DNA of 64,000 nucleotides from contig OZ244212.1 in NCBI GenBank assembly GCA_965216695.1, positions 2,790,001 through 2,854,000 of the forward strand, written 5' to 3'. Both the position numbers and the translations under genes were made by a program. Of the stretch, positions 43,943 to 53,778 are shown piece by piece. The notes under the pieces were generated by a model that was given only the letters and a program-made list of their open reading frames with translations, ran no database searches and was not told the DNA's origin. The first letter of the stretch is position 1. Each line of letters begins with the position of its first letter. This DNA is from G965216695 sp965216695. Lineage in GTDB: Bacteria > Pseudomonadota > Gammaproteobacteria > Pseudomonadales > Azotimanducaceae.

Positions 43943-45261
43943 AGATCAGCGCTAAAGAGTTCAGCCAGCGCCGCCGGCGCCTCCTGGACATGATGACGGA
44001 AGGCTCGCTGGCGGTAATCCCCGGCGCGCGCTTGCGGCTGCGTAACCGCGATGTCGACTATCTGTTCCGACAGGACAGCGACTTCTACTATCTCACCGGG
44101 TTCAGCGAACCGGACGCGCTGCTGGTGTTGGCGCCTGGGCGAGAGCATGGCGAGGTCATCCTTTTCTGTCGCGATCGCGACCCGGTTTTTGAGCAGTGGG
44201 ACGGCGAGCGCGTCGGTCCCGACCGCGCCGCGCAGCTTTTGGGGGTGGACGACGCATTTCCCAACACAGACGTTGGCGAGATCCTGCCCGGCATGCTCGA
44301 AGGCCGGGACCGCATTTACGCGAACCTGGGCGATTACCCCGATTTCGATCAACAGCTGTTGCGGTGGGTAAAGGGTATTCGCCGGCGTGAGGCGAGTGGT
44401 GCGATCCCACCCGGAGAATTCGTCGACCTGCGGCATCTCTTGCACGAACTTCGGTTGTACAAATCCGCAGGCGAGCTCGGGGTGATGCGCGAGGCGTGCG
44501 CGATTACGGCGAGTGCGCACGTACGCGCGATGCAGCAGTGCAGGCCGGGTATGACGGAGGGGCAGCTGGAAGCGGAGCTGATCTATGAGTTCATGCGCCG
44601 CGGCGCGCGCACACCCGCGTATCCCTGCATCGTCGGTGGAGGCAACAACGCCTGTGTGCTGCACTACGTCGCAAATGACGATTCGCTGAAGAAAAACGAC
44701 GTGGTTCTGATCGATGCAGGATGCGAGTACGAACACTACGCCGCCGACGTTACCCGCAGCTTTCCGGTAAGCGGGCGATTCAACAGAACCCAGCAGGCCC
44801 TCTACGAGGTGGTGCTTGAGGCTAATGCCCAGGCTATTGCTGCCTGTGCGCCCGGGACGCCGTTCAGCGCGCCGCACGACACGTCGATTCGCGTGATCGT
44901 CGATGGCCTGATCGATCTGGGTCTGCTGGACGGCGATCCCGCGGAAATCATAGAGACCGAACGCTACCGCGCGTTTTGTCCACACAAGACGTCACACTGG
45001 CTGGGTATGGACGTGCACGATGTCGGCGACTACCGCGTCCAGGATACGTGGCGTGAACTGGAGCCCGGGATGGTGCTGACGATCGAACCCGGTATCTACA
45101 TACCGGACAGCGAGCACAACGCACACATCCCTGCGCGCTGGCGCGGGCTCGGGATTCGGATCGAAGACGATGTGCTGATTACCAAGCAGGGTCCGGAGGT
45201 GTTGAGCGCGGCCGCGCCTAAGGCCGTTGACGACATCCACGCCGTCATGGCCGCGGAGTAG
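43939..45261 (+). CDS. pepP: Xaa-Pro aminopeptidase
   Basis: Dinuclear manganese aminopeptidase P, 440 residues. Pita-bread-fold ligands are visible: LIDAGCEYEHYAADVTRSFP (two Asp), HKTSHWLGMDVHDVG (His), VLTIEPGIYIP (Glu) and GLGIRIEDDVLIT (Glu). The N-terminal domain contains DFYYLTGFSEPDALLVL. It removes N-terminal residues before proline in the cytoplasm. Overlaps ygfB by 4 nt and precedes ubiH by 7 nt. Confidence 0.95.
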   Translation: MKISAKEFSQRRRRLLDMMTEGSLAVIPGARLRLRNRDVDYLFRQDSDFYYLTGFSEPDALLVLAPGREHGEVILFCRDRDPVFEQWDGERVGPDRAAQLLGVDDAFPNTDVGEILPGMLEGRDRIYANLGDYPDFDQQLLRWVKGIRRREASGAIPPGEFVDLRHLLHELRLYKSAGELGVMREACAITASAHVRAMQQCRPGMTEGQLEAELIYEFMRRGARTPAYPCIVGGGNNACVLHYVANDDSLKKNDVVLIDAGCEYEHYAADVTRSFPVSGRFNRTQQALYEVVLEANAQAIAACAPGTPFSAPHDTSIRVIVDGLIDLGLLDGDPAEIIETERYRAFCPHKTSHWLGMDVHDVGDYRVQDTWRELEPGMVLTIEPGIYIPDSEHNAHIPARWRGLGIRIEDDVLITKQGPEVLSAAAPKAVDDIHAVMAAE

Positions 45262-45268
45262 CGGGCGC

Positions 45269-46519
45269 GTGGCAACCGCCGACGATCGCGCGGTAGTCGA
45301 AAGCGTACATGCGATTGCGGTTGTGGGCGCCGGGCTGGTGGGCGGGACGGCAGCGCTGACGCTCGCTGAACTCGGGTATTCGGTGGTGTTGTACGAGGCC
45401 TCGCCTCCGGTTGAGCCGGAGGTCCCGGGCGATGCAGCGCGGGACGCGCCGCGCGTCGCGACCCGCAATGTGGCGCTGTCACCTGCGTCGCGCGAGGTGC
45501 TCGACGGGGTGGGTGTCTGGCCGTCGGAATATGCTGCGCCGTTTGGACGCATGCAGGTCTGGGAACGCCGGGGCAGCGCGCGACTTTCCTTCGGTCCCGA
45601 TGCGAATGCCGGCGGGAAATCGGAATCGGTTCTGGGCTGGATTGTCGAAGTACCCCCGCTGGTGCACGCGCTCTGGAAGTTGGCCTGTGCGCATCCGCGT
45701 ATAACGGTGCGCGCGGGCGTGTCGCCGGACGCGCTTTGCATGGATGGCAGTGCGCTGGCGCTTGGTACCGGGTCGGCAACCGACGTGGTGCAACTTATTG
45801 TGGCCGCAGACGGTGCACGGTCGTCGATGCGTACGTTGGCGGGTTTGCACGTGCGCTCCGAACCCACCGGACATCATGCGCTGGCGACCGTGGTTGGTAC
45901 CACGAGACCCCACGGCAACGTGGCGCGCCAGGTGTTTCTGCCCGGGGGTCCGCTGGCGCTGCTGCCGAGCCGGGATCCCCAAACGGTTTCAGTTGTCTGG
46001 TCGCAACCCGAAGCGACGGCAACCCAGCGGTGCGCGACGCCCCCGTCGGCGTTCTGCGACGAGCTCACCCAGCTCACGGAGTCGTGCGTTGGTCAGGTGC
46101 GAACGGTGGGTGAGCGCATCGCGTTTCCGGTCGTGCAGAGCGTTGCGCATGGACAGCACCCGAGCGGACGCGTGGTTCTAGTGGGCGATGCCGCCCGGGT
46201 TCTGCATCCGCTGGCGGGTCTAGGCGTCAATCTGGGGTTTGAAGATGTGGCTGCGTTGTCGCGCGTGTTGCGTCGGCACCCGACTGATCCGGGTTCGGTG
46301 TCGTGGTCCACGTTTGCCCGCCGACGTCGTGCCCGATCGGAGGTGATGGTACGCGCAATGGCGCTGCTGCAGCAGACATTCGGAGCGACCGACCCGGGGT
46401 TTGCTTGGCTCCGCAATCTTGGGGTTCGGTGGATCGACGGGCATGCTGGAATCAAGCATCAGCTGGCACGCGAAGCCATGGGGCTGGGCCCGTTCGCGCA
46501 GCGCCTCGGTCGCGGTTGA
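45269..46519 (+). CDS. ubiH: Ubiquinone-biosynthesis FAD hydroxylase, UbiH/UbiI type
   Basis: Flavin monooxygenase of the UbiH/UbiF/Coq6 family, 416 residues. IAVVGAGLVGGTAALTLAELG binds the ADP part, the central DVVQLIVAADGARSSMRTLAG is the DG motif, and VVLVGDAARVLHPLAGLGVNLGFED the second FAD motif. It hydroxylates the ubiquinone ring, normally within a Ubi complex. E. coli has ubiH and ubiI in tandem here; this window has one only, so this enzyme may cover both positions or the second gene lies elsewhere. The GTG at 45269 is chosen because it places the GAG motif about 17 residues from the start. Confidence 0.87.
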   Translation: MATADDRAVVESVHAIAVVGAGLVGGTAALTLAELGYSVVLYEASPPVEPEVPGDAARDAPRVATRNVALSPASREVLDGVGVWPSEYAAPFGRMQVWERRGSARLSFGPDANAGGKSESVLGWIVEVPPLVHALWKLACAHPRITVRAGVSPDALCMDGSALALGTGSATDVVQLIVAADGARSSMRTLAGLHVRSEPTGHHALATVVGTTRPHGNVARQVFLPGGPLALLPSRDPQTVSVVWSQPEATATQRCATPPSAFCDELTQLTESCVGQVRTVGERIAFPVVQSVAHGQHPSGRVVLVGDAARVLHPLAGLGVNLGFEDVAALSRVLRRHPTDPGSVSWSTFARRRRARSEVMVRAMALLQQTFGATDPGFAWLRNLGVRWIDGHAGIKHQLAREAMGLGPFAQRLGRG

Positions 46520-46630
46520 ACGGGTTTGTCCGCTGCAGTAAAGCCGGAAGTTGCGCCCGCCAGAACGTTCGCACCGCGCACATTTGTGCGGCAACGGGGC
46601 TAGAATGCGTCGTTTTCGAGTTGCGTCCGA

Positions 46631-47707
46631 ATGAACAAACGCACCGCGCTCTTCGCGCAGCATCAAGCCGACGACGCCCGCATCGTGCCGTTCGCGGGGT
46701 GGGACATGCCGCTGCACTACGGGTCGCAGGTGGCCGAACACAATGTTGTGCGCACCGGCGCCGGTATGTTCGATGTGTCGCATATGACGGTGCTGGATGT
46801 GGCCGGCCCCGCATCTGAAGACAACCTGCGGCGATGGGTCGCGAACGATGTCGCGCGACTGGAACAACCGGGCGATGCGTTGTACGGGGCAATGCTCAAC
46901 GAGCGCGCCGGTGTCGTCGACGACCTGATTGTTTACCGCGCTGACGACGGGTTCCGCATGGTCACCAATGCCGGGACGCGCGACAAAGTGCTGGCGTGGC
47001 TGGACGCCAACTCCGAAGGCGAGGTTGTAGTAAGCGAGCGCGCGCTGTCGATCATTGCGGTTCAGGGCCCCGATGCGATAGCGCGGTTTACCACGGCTAC
47101 CGGAATTCGCTGGGCGAGCGATCTCAAACCGTTTACCGCTCGCGATCACGGGACCTGGTTTGTGGCACGTACGGGGTACACGGGTGAGTCGGGCGTGGAA
47201 GTGATTCTACCGGACGACGATGCGCAGGAACTTTGGCGTGCGCTGCGCGCTGTAGACGTAGCACCGGTTGGTCTCGGGGCGCGCGATACCCTTAGGCTGG
47301 AAGCGGGCTTGAACCTCTACGGGCAGGACATGGACGACGACGTGAATCCGCTCGAAGCCAATATGGGCTGGACCATTCGCTGGCGCCCCGAAGAGCGCGC
47401 ATTCATCGGCCGACCTGTTCTGGAGAACGTTCGCAGCGAGGGTGCAAGTCGAGACCTGGTGGGTATCGTTCTCGACGCACGCGGGGTGATGCGCACCGGT
47501 CAGGTCGTGCGGACGTCGCGCGGTGACGGTGTCGTGACCAGTGGTATTTTTTCGCCCACGTTGGGGTACAGTATCGCGCTCGCGCGGTTGCCTGCGGGCG
47601 TTCGCGGCAACGTCGAAGTAATCATCCGCGACAAACCGGTCCCTGCATATACAGTGAAGGTCCCGTTTGTCCGATACGGCAAGCGGGTGTTCAAGCGGGA
47701 CGAGTAA
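46631..47707 (+). CDS. gcvT: Glycine cleavage system T protein (aminomethyltransferase)
   Basis: Transfers the methylene group from the H-protein intermediate to THF, releasing ammonia. 358 residues, normal length. VPFAGWDMPLHYGSQVAEHN, then GMFDVSHMTVLDV, ARTGYTGESGVEVILP and GLGARDTLRLEAGLNLYGQDMD are the family blocks. First gene of gcvT-H-PA-PB, 111 nt after ubiH. The leader shows no glycine riboswitch, so control may be by another regulator. ATG start at 46631. Confidence 0.95.
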   Translation: MNKRTALFAQHQADDARIVPFAGWDMPLHYGSQVAEHNVVRTGAGMFDVSHMTVLDVAGPASEDNLRRWVANDVARLEQPGDALYGAMLNERAGVVDDLIVYRADDGFRMVTNAGTRDKVLAWLDANSEGEVVVSERALSIIAVQGPDAIARFTTATGIRWASDLKPFTARDHGTWFVARTGYTGESGVEVILPDDDAQELWRALRAVDVAPVGLGARDTLRLEAGLNLYGQDMDDDVNPLEANMGWTIRWRPEERAFIGRPVLENVRSEGASRDLVGIVLDARGVMRTGQVVRTSRGDGVVTSGIFSPTLGYSIALARLPAGVRGNVEVIIRDKPVPAYTVKVPFVRYGKRVFKRDE

Positions 47708-47752
47708 CGGGCAGGCCGTGTATTTGTGAACACAACGGAACTGGAAGACGGC

Positions 47753-48148
47753 ATGAGTGAAATTCCAAGCGAGTTGAAATACGCCAGCACCCACGAGTGG
47801 GCGCGGCTGGAAGAAGATGGAATGGTGACCGTAGGTATCACCGATCACGCGCAGGATGCACTGGGCGACATCGTCTATGTGGAACTACCGGACATGGATG
47901 CCGAGGTGGCTGCGCAGGATGAAGCTGGGGTGGTGGAATCGGTGAAGGCCGCATCCGACATCTATGCCCCGGTCGGGGGCACGGTTGTTGCCGTAAACGA
48001 GCGGTTGGAAGACGCGCCGGAGCTCGTCAACCAGGACCCTTACGGCGATGGGTGGTTCTTCCGTGTGGATCCCACGGACACGGAGCAGCTCGAAGACCTG
48101 CTGGATGCTCAGGCGTACAGCGACCAGTGCGACGAGGACGACGCGTAG
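47753..48148 (+). CDS. gcvH: Glycine cleavage system H protein
   Basis: Lipoyl carrier of 131 residues shuttling the aminomethyl group between P and T proteins. The lipoylation site is Lys65 in VVESVKAASDIYAP. THEWARLEEDGMVTVGITDHAQDALGDIV is the N-terminal block, and NQDPYGDGWFFRV the C-terminal block. The ATG at 47753 with GGAAG upstream is preferred over a GTG at 47726. The tail is unusually acidic (DQCDEDDA). Confidence 0.95.
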   Translation: MSEIPSELKYASTHEWARLEEDGMVTVGITDHAQDALGDIVYVELPDMDAEVAAQDEAGVVESVKAASDIYAPVGGTVVAVNERLEDAPELVNQDPYGDGWFFRVDPTDTEQLEDLLDAQAYSDQCDEDDA

Positions 48149-48154
48149 CATCCC

Positions 48155-49498
48155 ATGCCGTTCATACCTCACACGGACGCCGACATCCGCGAGATGCTCG
48201 GCGTAATCGGCGCGGATTCGATCGATGATCTGTTTGACGAGATACCGGGCTTTGCAGGCCGCGTCCCGCTGCCTCGGGTGGCGGATGGCGTCAGCGAGAT
48301 GGCAATGCTGCACCGCATGCAGACGTTGGCGGAACGCAATGACGCACTCGTGTGCTTTGCTGGCGCGGGCTGCTACGACCACCATATTCCGTCTGCGGTC
48401 TGGGATCTGACGAGCCGGGGTGAGTTTATGACGGCGTACACGCCGTATCAGGCCGAAGCGAGTCAGGGAACGCTGCAACTGATCTACGAATATCAGTCGA
48501 TGATGACCCGGCTTACGGCAATGGAGGTTGCGAACGCGTCGGTATACGACGGAGGTTCGGGACTGGCCGAAGCTGTATTGATGGCCATCCGCGGCAATCG
48601 CAAGAACACGTCACGTCGGGTGCTCACGGCTGAGACCGTGCACCCGCACTATCGGCAGGCGGCGGCCGCCATCGTGCGTAACCAGGGTGTGGAGATTGTC
48701 GATGTCGCGTGCCCGTCGGGTGGTCTGAGCACAGACGATCTACCGGACGGTGAGTTGGCCGCGCTCGTTATCCAGCAACCGGGGTTCTACGGCACCCTCG
48801 ATGACGTCGATCAACTCACAGACTGGGCGCATGAGCGCAATGCACTGGTGATTGCGGTCGTTAACCCGATGGCGCTGGCGGTGTTGAAGCCGCCGGGTCA
48901 ATGGGGCCGCGACGGCGCAGACATTGCCTGCGGTGACGGGCAGCCGTTCGGTATTCCGATGTCGGCGGGCGGTCCGTCGTTCGGGTTCATGTGCGCACGG
49001 CAATCGCTGGTGCGTCAGATGCCGGGCCGGATCATCGGGCGCACCGAGGACCTGGACGGGCGTACCGGTTACGCGTTGACGCTACAGGCGCGGGAGCAGC
49101 ACATCCGGCGGGGCAAGGCGACATCCAACATCTGCACCAACCAGGGCTTGCTCGTTACGGCGGGTACGATCTATCTGAGTCTGCTAGGGCCGGAAGGCCT
49201 GCAGGCGGTTGCGCGTGCAAGCCACCGCAACACCCGGCGGCTGGTATCGCAGGCCTGCGCGTTGAACGGCGTATCGCAGCGGTATTCAGCGCCGTTTTTT
49301 CACGAATGTGTGCTCGAGTTGCCGCGAGCCGCCGACGACGTGGTGGCGGCGCTCGCGCAGCGTGGCTATCTCGGCGGCGTGGCTCTGGCGGGCTATGCGC
49401 CGGACCACGACAACAGTCTGCTCGTGTGTGCAACCGAGAAACGCACGGCAGAAGAGATCGACGGGTTCTGCGCCGCGCTTGAAGAGGTGCTGTCGTGA
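48155..49498 (+). CDS. gcvPA: Glycine dehydrogenase (decarboxylating) subunit 1
   Basis: N-terminal half of the split P protein, 447 residues. IPHTDADIREMLGVIG begins the chain; FAGAGCYDHHIPSAV, FMTAYTPYQAEASQGTLQLI, and NASVYDGGSGLAEA are typical. The two-subunit form is used by many bacteria instead of the single GcvP of E. coli. It lies 6 nt after gcvH and overlaps gcvPB by 4 nt (GTGA). Confidence 0.95.
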   Translation: MPFIPHTDADIREMLGVIGADSIDDLFDEIPGFAGRVPLPRVADGVSEMAMLHRMQTLAERNDALVCFAGAGCYDHHIPSAVWDLTSRGEFMTAYTPYQAEASQGTLQLIYEYQSMMTRLTAMEVANASVYDGGSGLAEAVLMAIRGNRKNTSRRVLTAETVHPHYRQAAAAIVRNQGVEIVDVACPSGGLSTDDLPDGELAALVIQQPGFYGTLDDVDQLTDWAHERNALVIAVVNPMALAVLKPPGQWGRDGADIACGDGQPFGIPMSAGGPSFGFMCARQSLVRQMPGRIIGRTEDLDGRTGYALTLQAREQHIRRGKATSNICTNQGLLVTAGTIYLSLLGPEGLQAVARASHRNTRRLVSQACALNGVSQRYSAPFFHECVLELPRAADDVVAALAQRGYLGGVALAGYAPDHDNSLLVCATEKRTAEEIDGFCAALEEVLS

Positions 49499-51000
49499 CG
49501 GGACGCGCCAAAATCGAAGCGGATCATCGGACGATTTTCGATCTGAGCCGCAGCGGGCGTGGGGCGCTGGCGCAAAATCCCTTGCGCGAAGACAACGACG
49601 ACGCCTCTTACGACGACATCCCGGAAGCGCTGCTGCGGGCGGAACCGCCAGCGTTGCCCGAAGTCTCGGAGCTGCAGGTGGTGCGGCACTACACCAACCT
49701 GTCGCGACGCAACTTCTCCATAGACAATCAGTTTTATCCGCTCGGCTCGTGCACGATGAAGTACAACCCGCGCGGCGCGCACAAAGCCGCGTTGCTTCCG
49801 GGGTTTGCCGGCGCGCACCCACTCGCGCCTGACGCGAGTGTGCAGGGGTTGCTGGAAGCGCTGTATGCGCTGCAGACGATTCTGGCCGACATTACCGGCA
49901 TGCGGGCGGTCTCGCTCGCGCCAATGGCCGGTGCGCAAGGCGAATTGGCCGGGGTGACGATGATTCGCGCGTACCACGACGCCCGGGGCGACGACGAACG
50001 GCAGGTGATTCTTGTGCCGAGCGCCGCCCATGGCACCAACCCGGCGACGGCGGTCATGTGCGGGTACCGGGTCCAGGAAACCCCGGTAGATGCCGACGGC
50101 GACGTCGATGTGGCGGCGTTGAAAGAAAGTCTCGGGCCCCACGTGGCCGGGCTGATGATGACCAACCCGTCGACCTGTGGTGTGTACGAGCGCGAGATTC
50201 TGGAAATCTCCGCGGCCGTGCACGCGGCGGGTGGGTTGCTGTACTACGACGGCGCGAACCTGAATGCGATCCTCGGCAAGGTGAAACCCGGCGACATGGG
50301 ATTCGACGTGCTGCATCTGAATCTGCACAAGACGTTCGCAACGCCGCATGGCGGCGGTGGTCCGGGTGCGGGTCCGGTGGGCGTGTCCGAACGGCTGGAA
50401 CCGTTCCTGCCGACGCCGATCGTCGGTCGTGATGCGCACGGGTACCGCTGGCTCACGCAAGCCGATGTCCCGGAGTCTATCGGCAGGTTGTCCGCGTTTG
50501 CGGGCAATACCGGGATTCTGCTGCGTGCGTACGCGTACGCGCTGATGCTTGGCCGTGAAGGCGTTTACCGCGTAGGCGAAATGGCGACACTCAACGCCAA
50601 CTATCTGGCACGCCGCCTGGCCGCGGAAGGCTTCGAACTCGCGTACCCCGACCGGCGGGCGACGCACGAGTTCATCCTCACGTTCGCGCGGCTTGCCAAA
50701 TCTGCCGGTGTCACGGCGATGGATGTGGCCAAGCGGCTGCTTGATTTTGGCGTGCACGCGCCAACCACGTATTTTCCGCTGCTGATTCCCGAATGCTTTC
50801 TGATCGAGCCCACAGAAACCGAGAGTAAGGAAGAGCTCGATGCATTCGTCGACGCAATGTGCGCGATCCGGCGCGAGGCCGAATCCGACGCCGACTTTGT
50901 GAAGGGTGCACCGTATCAGCTACCGGTGCGGCGTCTGGACGACGTCAAAGCGGCGCGCGAGCTCGATCTGGCACAGCCTCTGGCGCGCCCTCTTTCGTGA
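49495..51000 (+). CDS. gcvPB: Glycine dehydrogenase (decarboxylating) subunit 2
   Basis: PLP-bearing half of the P protein, 501 residues. LGSCTMKYNPR near the N terminus, VPSAAHGTNPATAVMCGY, GLMMTNPSTCGVYE and LHLNLHKTFATPHGGGGPG, whose Lys279 binds PLP. With GcvPA it decarboxylates glycine and loads the lipoyl arm of GcvH. GTG start overlapping gcvPA by 4 nt. Its own stop overlaps the start of the next gene, an exported metallohydrolase, in the same GTGA manner. Confidence 0.95.
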   Translation: MTGRAKIEADHRTIFDLSRSGRGALAQNPLREDNDDASYDDIPEALLRAEPPALPEVSELQVVRHYTNLSRRNFSIDNQFYPLGSCTMKYNPRGAHKAALLPGFAGAHPLAPDASVQGLLEALYALQTILADITGMRAVSLAPMAGAQGELAGVTMIRAYHDARGDDERQVILVPSAAHGTNPATAVMCGYRVQETPVDADGDVDVAALKESLGPHVAGLMMTNPSTCGVYEREILEISAAVHAAGGLLYYDGANLNAILGKVKPGDMGFDVLHLNLHKTFATPHGGGGPGAGPVGVSERLEPFLPTPIVGRDAHGYRWLTQADVPESIGRLSAFAGNTGILLRAYAYALMLGREGVYRVGEMATLNANYLARRLAAEGFELAYPDRRATHEFILTFARLAKSAGVTAMDVAKRLLDFGVHAPTTYFPLLIPECFLIEPTETESKEELDAFVDAMCAIRREAESDADFVKGAPYQLPVRRLDDVKAARELDLAQPLARPLS

Positions 51001-53771
51001 ACGGAAACGTATTTCGCCGGGGCTTCGTGTACATCGTCGCCACGGCGTTTGCGTGCAGCGTTGCCGTCGCCTCTTCTGACCGTGATGGAGCGTCCGGGCC
51101 GCTGACCGCGACGCGCATCGATGCACAAAACGCGGAGCGCTTCGTGCAACAAGGGCCCGATGCAACCGGCGGTATCGGCGATTGGTATCTGTCCAATGGC
51201 ACGCTCTGCGCGGTGGTGTCGGATCCGTCGCACGAGAGCGACCTGTCGGCCAACGGAGGTGTGCTGGTCGACCTCGGCTTCTGTGATCGGGCCGACGATC
51301 AGCTAGTGGTGGCGCAGGATCTTTTGAACGGCAGTCCGTCGACGCCGGTCGACATACGCCACGTCGACGCTGCCGTCGGTATGGAGGCGGCCTCCATCGT
51401 CAGCCGCACCGACATGAGCGGCCTGCTCGTTACCGCCAGGTACACGGTGAACCTGGCGAATCCGACGCGACTGCATGTTCGTAAGACCATTCGGCGTACT
51501 CGCGAATCGGCGCCGGAGGTGAGTCTGTACGCGCCGATTCTGCAGAACTACTTTTCGATGCCCACGTTTGTGCTTGCTTCCGACAACCCTGCGGCATCGG
51601 TCGGCTTCCGGCAGGTGGAGTTTGCCAGCCGCGGACCCGGCGCGTTCACCGAAGCGGCCCATGCCGCAGACACGATCATTGCGCTCGCCGCGCCGGCGTC
51701 GGATGTCCCCATTGCGTATGGTTGGCGGCTGCTGCGCGCCGAAAAGGTTGCAGGCGATGAACGCGAAGTGATGCCGAGCTTCGCGCTGTCGGATGCCCAG
51801 GCGTCCGGGTTCCTGGTGCTCAGCGAACGCTTCCTGCTGGGCGACGGACGACGGCTCGGTACGGCCCAGCTGCTCCAGGTGGGCATCATGGGTCTGGATG
51901 TGGACGAGGTTCTGGAGCTCGAGGAAGAGTTTCTGATTGCGCGATCGGCGCATGTATCGGGAATCACAGACCAGCTGTTTGCGGAAAGCGCGGCGATTAG
52001 CGGTTCCGTCGCCGGGTCGCGCGAGCGGACGGTCATCCTCGTGGACCGGCTCGATGGCGAACGTCGCGCTCCGTTTTCGATGCTTCACCCGGATTCGGCC
52101 GGCCGCTACCGTTTGAACGCACCGGCGGGTGACTACGTGGTGCGGGCGGTTGCCCCCGGCGACCGGTCTGCGGAAGCGGAGGTGAGCGTAGAGGACGGGG
52201 CAGACGTTGTGGTTCCGGACCTTGATCTTGGCGTGTCGGCGCGGCTCGATCTGCCGCGGGGTACGCCGATGCGGCTGGTGTTCGAAGGGTTGGATGGCAC
52301 CGCGACGCCCGACCTTGAAGACCCGCTCACAGGATATGTCGTGGCAGCCGGGGAAGAGATCGTTCATCCACAGCCGGTGCCGATGGTGTTTCTGGCCGGC
52401 GTAGATTCGGACGCGCGCCAGGTGGTGCTGCCACCGGGCCGCTACCGGGTGACGGCGACGCGCGGGATTGAATACGAACTTTCCGAGACGGAGGTTGAAC
52501 TGCGTAGTGGTCAGCGGGTGCCGCTGGATCTGGACCCCCCGCGGCGTGTCGTCGAGACACCAGGTGCGATTGCGGCAGACCTGCACGTGCACTCGGGTCC
52601 CAGCATGGACAACGGATTTTCCACCCGCGAGCGCGTTCGTACGTTCGTCGCGGAAACCGGCGAAGTGATGGTGGCGGCGGAGCACGAAACTCTGTTCGAC
52701 TTTGCGCCGCTGATTCGTGAGATGGGACTCGAGGCGCGGCTTCGGGCCATCACTGGAACGGAGATGACGGGTCAGGTTCCGACGGCGCGAATGCCACACA
52801 CGGCGGGGCATGCCAACTTCTTTCCCCTCGATCCGGACCCGTACGCGTACCGCAGAGGTGTACCGGCCAACGAGGGCCGTCGCCTGCGGGAGATCATTCA
52901 TCACGCGCGGCAACTGAACGCGGACGTTGTCGCCCAACTCAATCACGCACGTGCCAGCGACCGGTTTACGGACGCGATCGCGGATGACTTTCGAGACCAC
53001 ATCAGCAATGGCGCGTACCTGGATCACATGGGACCGGCGGCACATCCGTTCGATCCGAGTCTGCCACTCACAACGTGGCCCAACCGCACGCTGATCGAGC
53101 CCGATCCGGTAACCGGTGTGCGCGATCTGGACGTAGACGCGTTCGAGATTCTCAACGGCACACACGACTGGTCCCCGACCAGGCGGCGCGCCTTGTTGAC
53201 GGACTGGTATGCGTTGCTGCGTCAGGGCGAACGCCTCACCGGGACAGCGAACAGCGATTCGCACGGAAAATCGCAGCAGGTGGGATTGCCGCGCAACATG
53301 ATCACCGTTTCCGACGACGACGTGGCGTCGGTCGACGAAGCGGAACTGTTGGAATCCATCCGCCGTGGCCGGTTGGTAGGCACCACGGGGCCGCTGCTGG
53401 ACGTTCGCATCGGCGACGCGGGGCTCGGTGATATGTCCGCCGGTGCGGGCGCGACGCTCGAGATTCGCGCGTATGCGGCAGAATGGGTGCCCATGAGTGA
53501 GCTGCGTGTGCTCGTGAACGGCGAGGTTGTGCACCGCAGGTTGATCGGTGACGAACCGGCGGCCGGATTACGACGGGAGGTGGTCGAGGTGCTGCCGTTG
53601 CGGTTCGATGCCGATGCGTTTGTAACCGTGGAAGTGGAGGGAGAACCCGACGAGCGCTACAGCCGCGTGTACCCGGGTCAACGACCTTACGCGTTCAGCA
53701 ACCCGATTTACGTTGACGCCGATTCCGACGGACAGTGGCAACCCCCCGGTCTTGCGAACGGCGGATCGTAG
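50997..53771 (+). CDS. Exported CehA/McbA-type PHP-domain metallohydrolase
   Basis: A 924-residue protein with a signal peptide (FVYIVATAFACSVAVASS). The first about 500 residues are beta-rich, with a carboxypeptidase-regulatory-like segment (GRYRLNAPAGDYVVRAVAPG, and again GRYRVTATRG). From about residue 520 comes a PHP phosphoesterase domain of the CehA/McbA type: AIAADLHVHSGPSMDNGFST, VMVAAEHETLFDF, VVAQLNHARASD, and TGTANSDSHGKSQQVG, which give the metal-binding His/Asp set. Relatives hydrolyse carbaryl or phosphoesters, but most are uncharacterised. It overlaps gcvPB by 4 nt, an unexpected link between a cytoplasmic amino-acid enzyme and an envelope hydrolase. GTG start at 50997. Confidence 0.85.
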   Translation: MNGNVFRRGFVYIVATAFACSVAVASSDRDGASGPLTATRIDAQNAERFVQQGPDATGGIGDWYLSNGTLCAVVSDPSHESDLSANGGVLVDLGFCDRADDQLVVAQDLLNGSPSTPVDIRHVDAAVGMEAASIVSRTDMSGLLVTARYTVNLANPTRLHVRKTIRRTRESAPEVSLYAPILQNYFSMPTFVLASDNPAASVGFRQVEFASRGPGAFTEAAHAADTIIALAAPASDVPIAYGWRLLRAEKVAGDEREVMPSFALSDAQASGFLVLSERFLLGDGRRLGTAQLLQVGIMGLDVDEVLELEEEFLIARSAHVSGITDQLFAESAAISGSVAGSRERTVILVDRLDGERRAPFSMLHPDSAGRYRLNAPAGDYVVRAVAPGDRSAEAEVSVEDGADVVVPDLDLGVSARLDLPRGTPMRLVFEGLDGTATPDLEDPLTGYVVAAGEEIVHPQPVPMVFLAGVDSDARQVVLPPGRYRVTATRGIEYELSETEVELRSGQRVPLDLDPPRRVVETPGAIAADLHVHSGPSMDNGFSTRERVRTFVAETGEVMVAAEHETLFDFAPLIREMGLEARLRAITGTEMTGQVPTARMPHTAGHANFFPLDPDPYAYRRGVPANEGRRLREIIHHARQLNADVVAQLNHARASDRFTDAIADDFRDHISNGAYLDHMGPAAHPFDPSLPLTTWPNRTLIEPDPVTGVRDLDVDAFEILNGTHDWSPTRRRALLTDWYALLRQGERLTGTANSDSHGKSQQVGLPRNMITVSDDDVASVDEAELLESIRRGRLVGTTGPLLDVRIGDAGLGDMSAGAGATLEIRAYAAEWVPMSELRVLVNGEVVHRRLIGDEPAAGLRREVVEVLPLRFDADAFVTVEVEGEPDERYSRVYPGQRPYAFSNPIYVDADSDGQWQPPGLANGGS

Positions 53772-53778
53772 GGTCGGG

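Noticed and set aside
43384..44985. Minus-strand open frame opposite ygfB and pepP
   Set aside because: Crosses two well-supported plus-strand genes and has no family features.
46520..46630. Glycine riboswitch upstream of gcvT
   Set aside because: The 111-nt leader has no recognisable gcvT-motif core or tandem aptamer pattern.
51303..53534. Long minus-strand open frame (743 codons) opposite the PHP hydrolase
   Set aside because: Arg/His-rich antisense translation without any motif; the plus strand has a signal peptide and catalytic residues.
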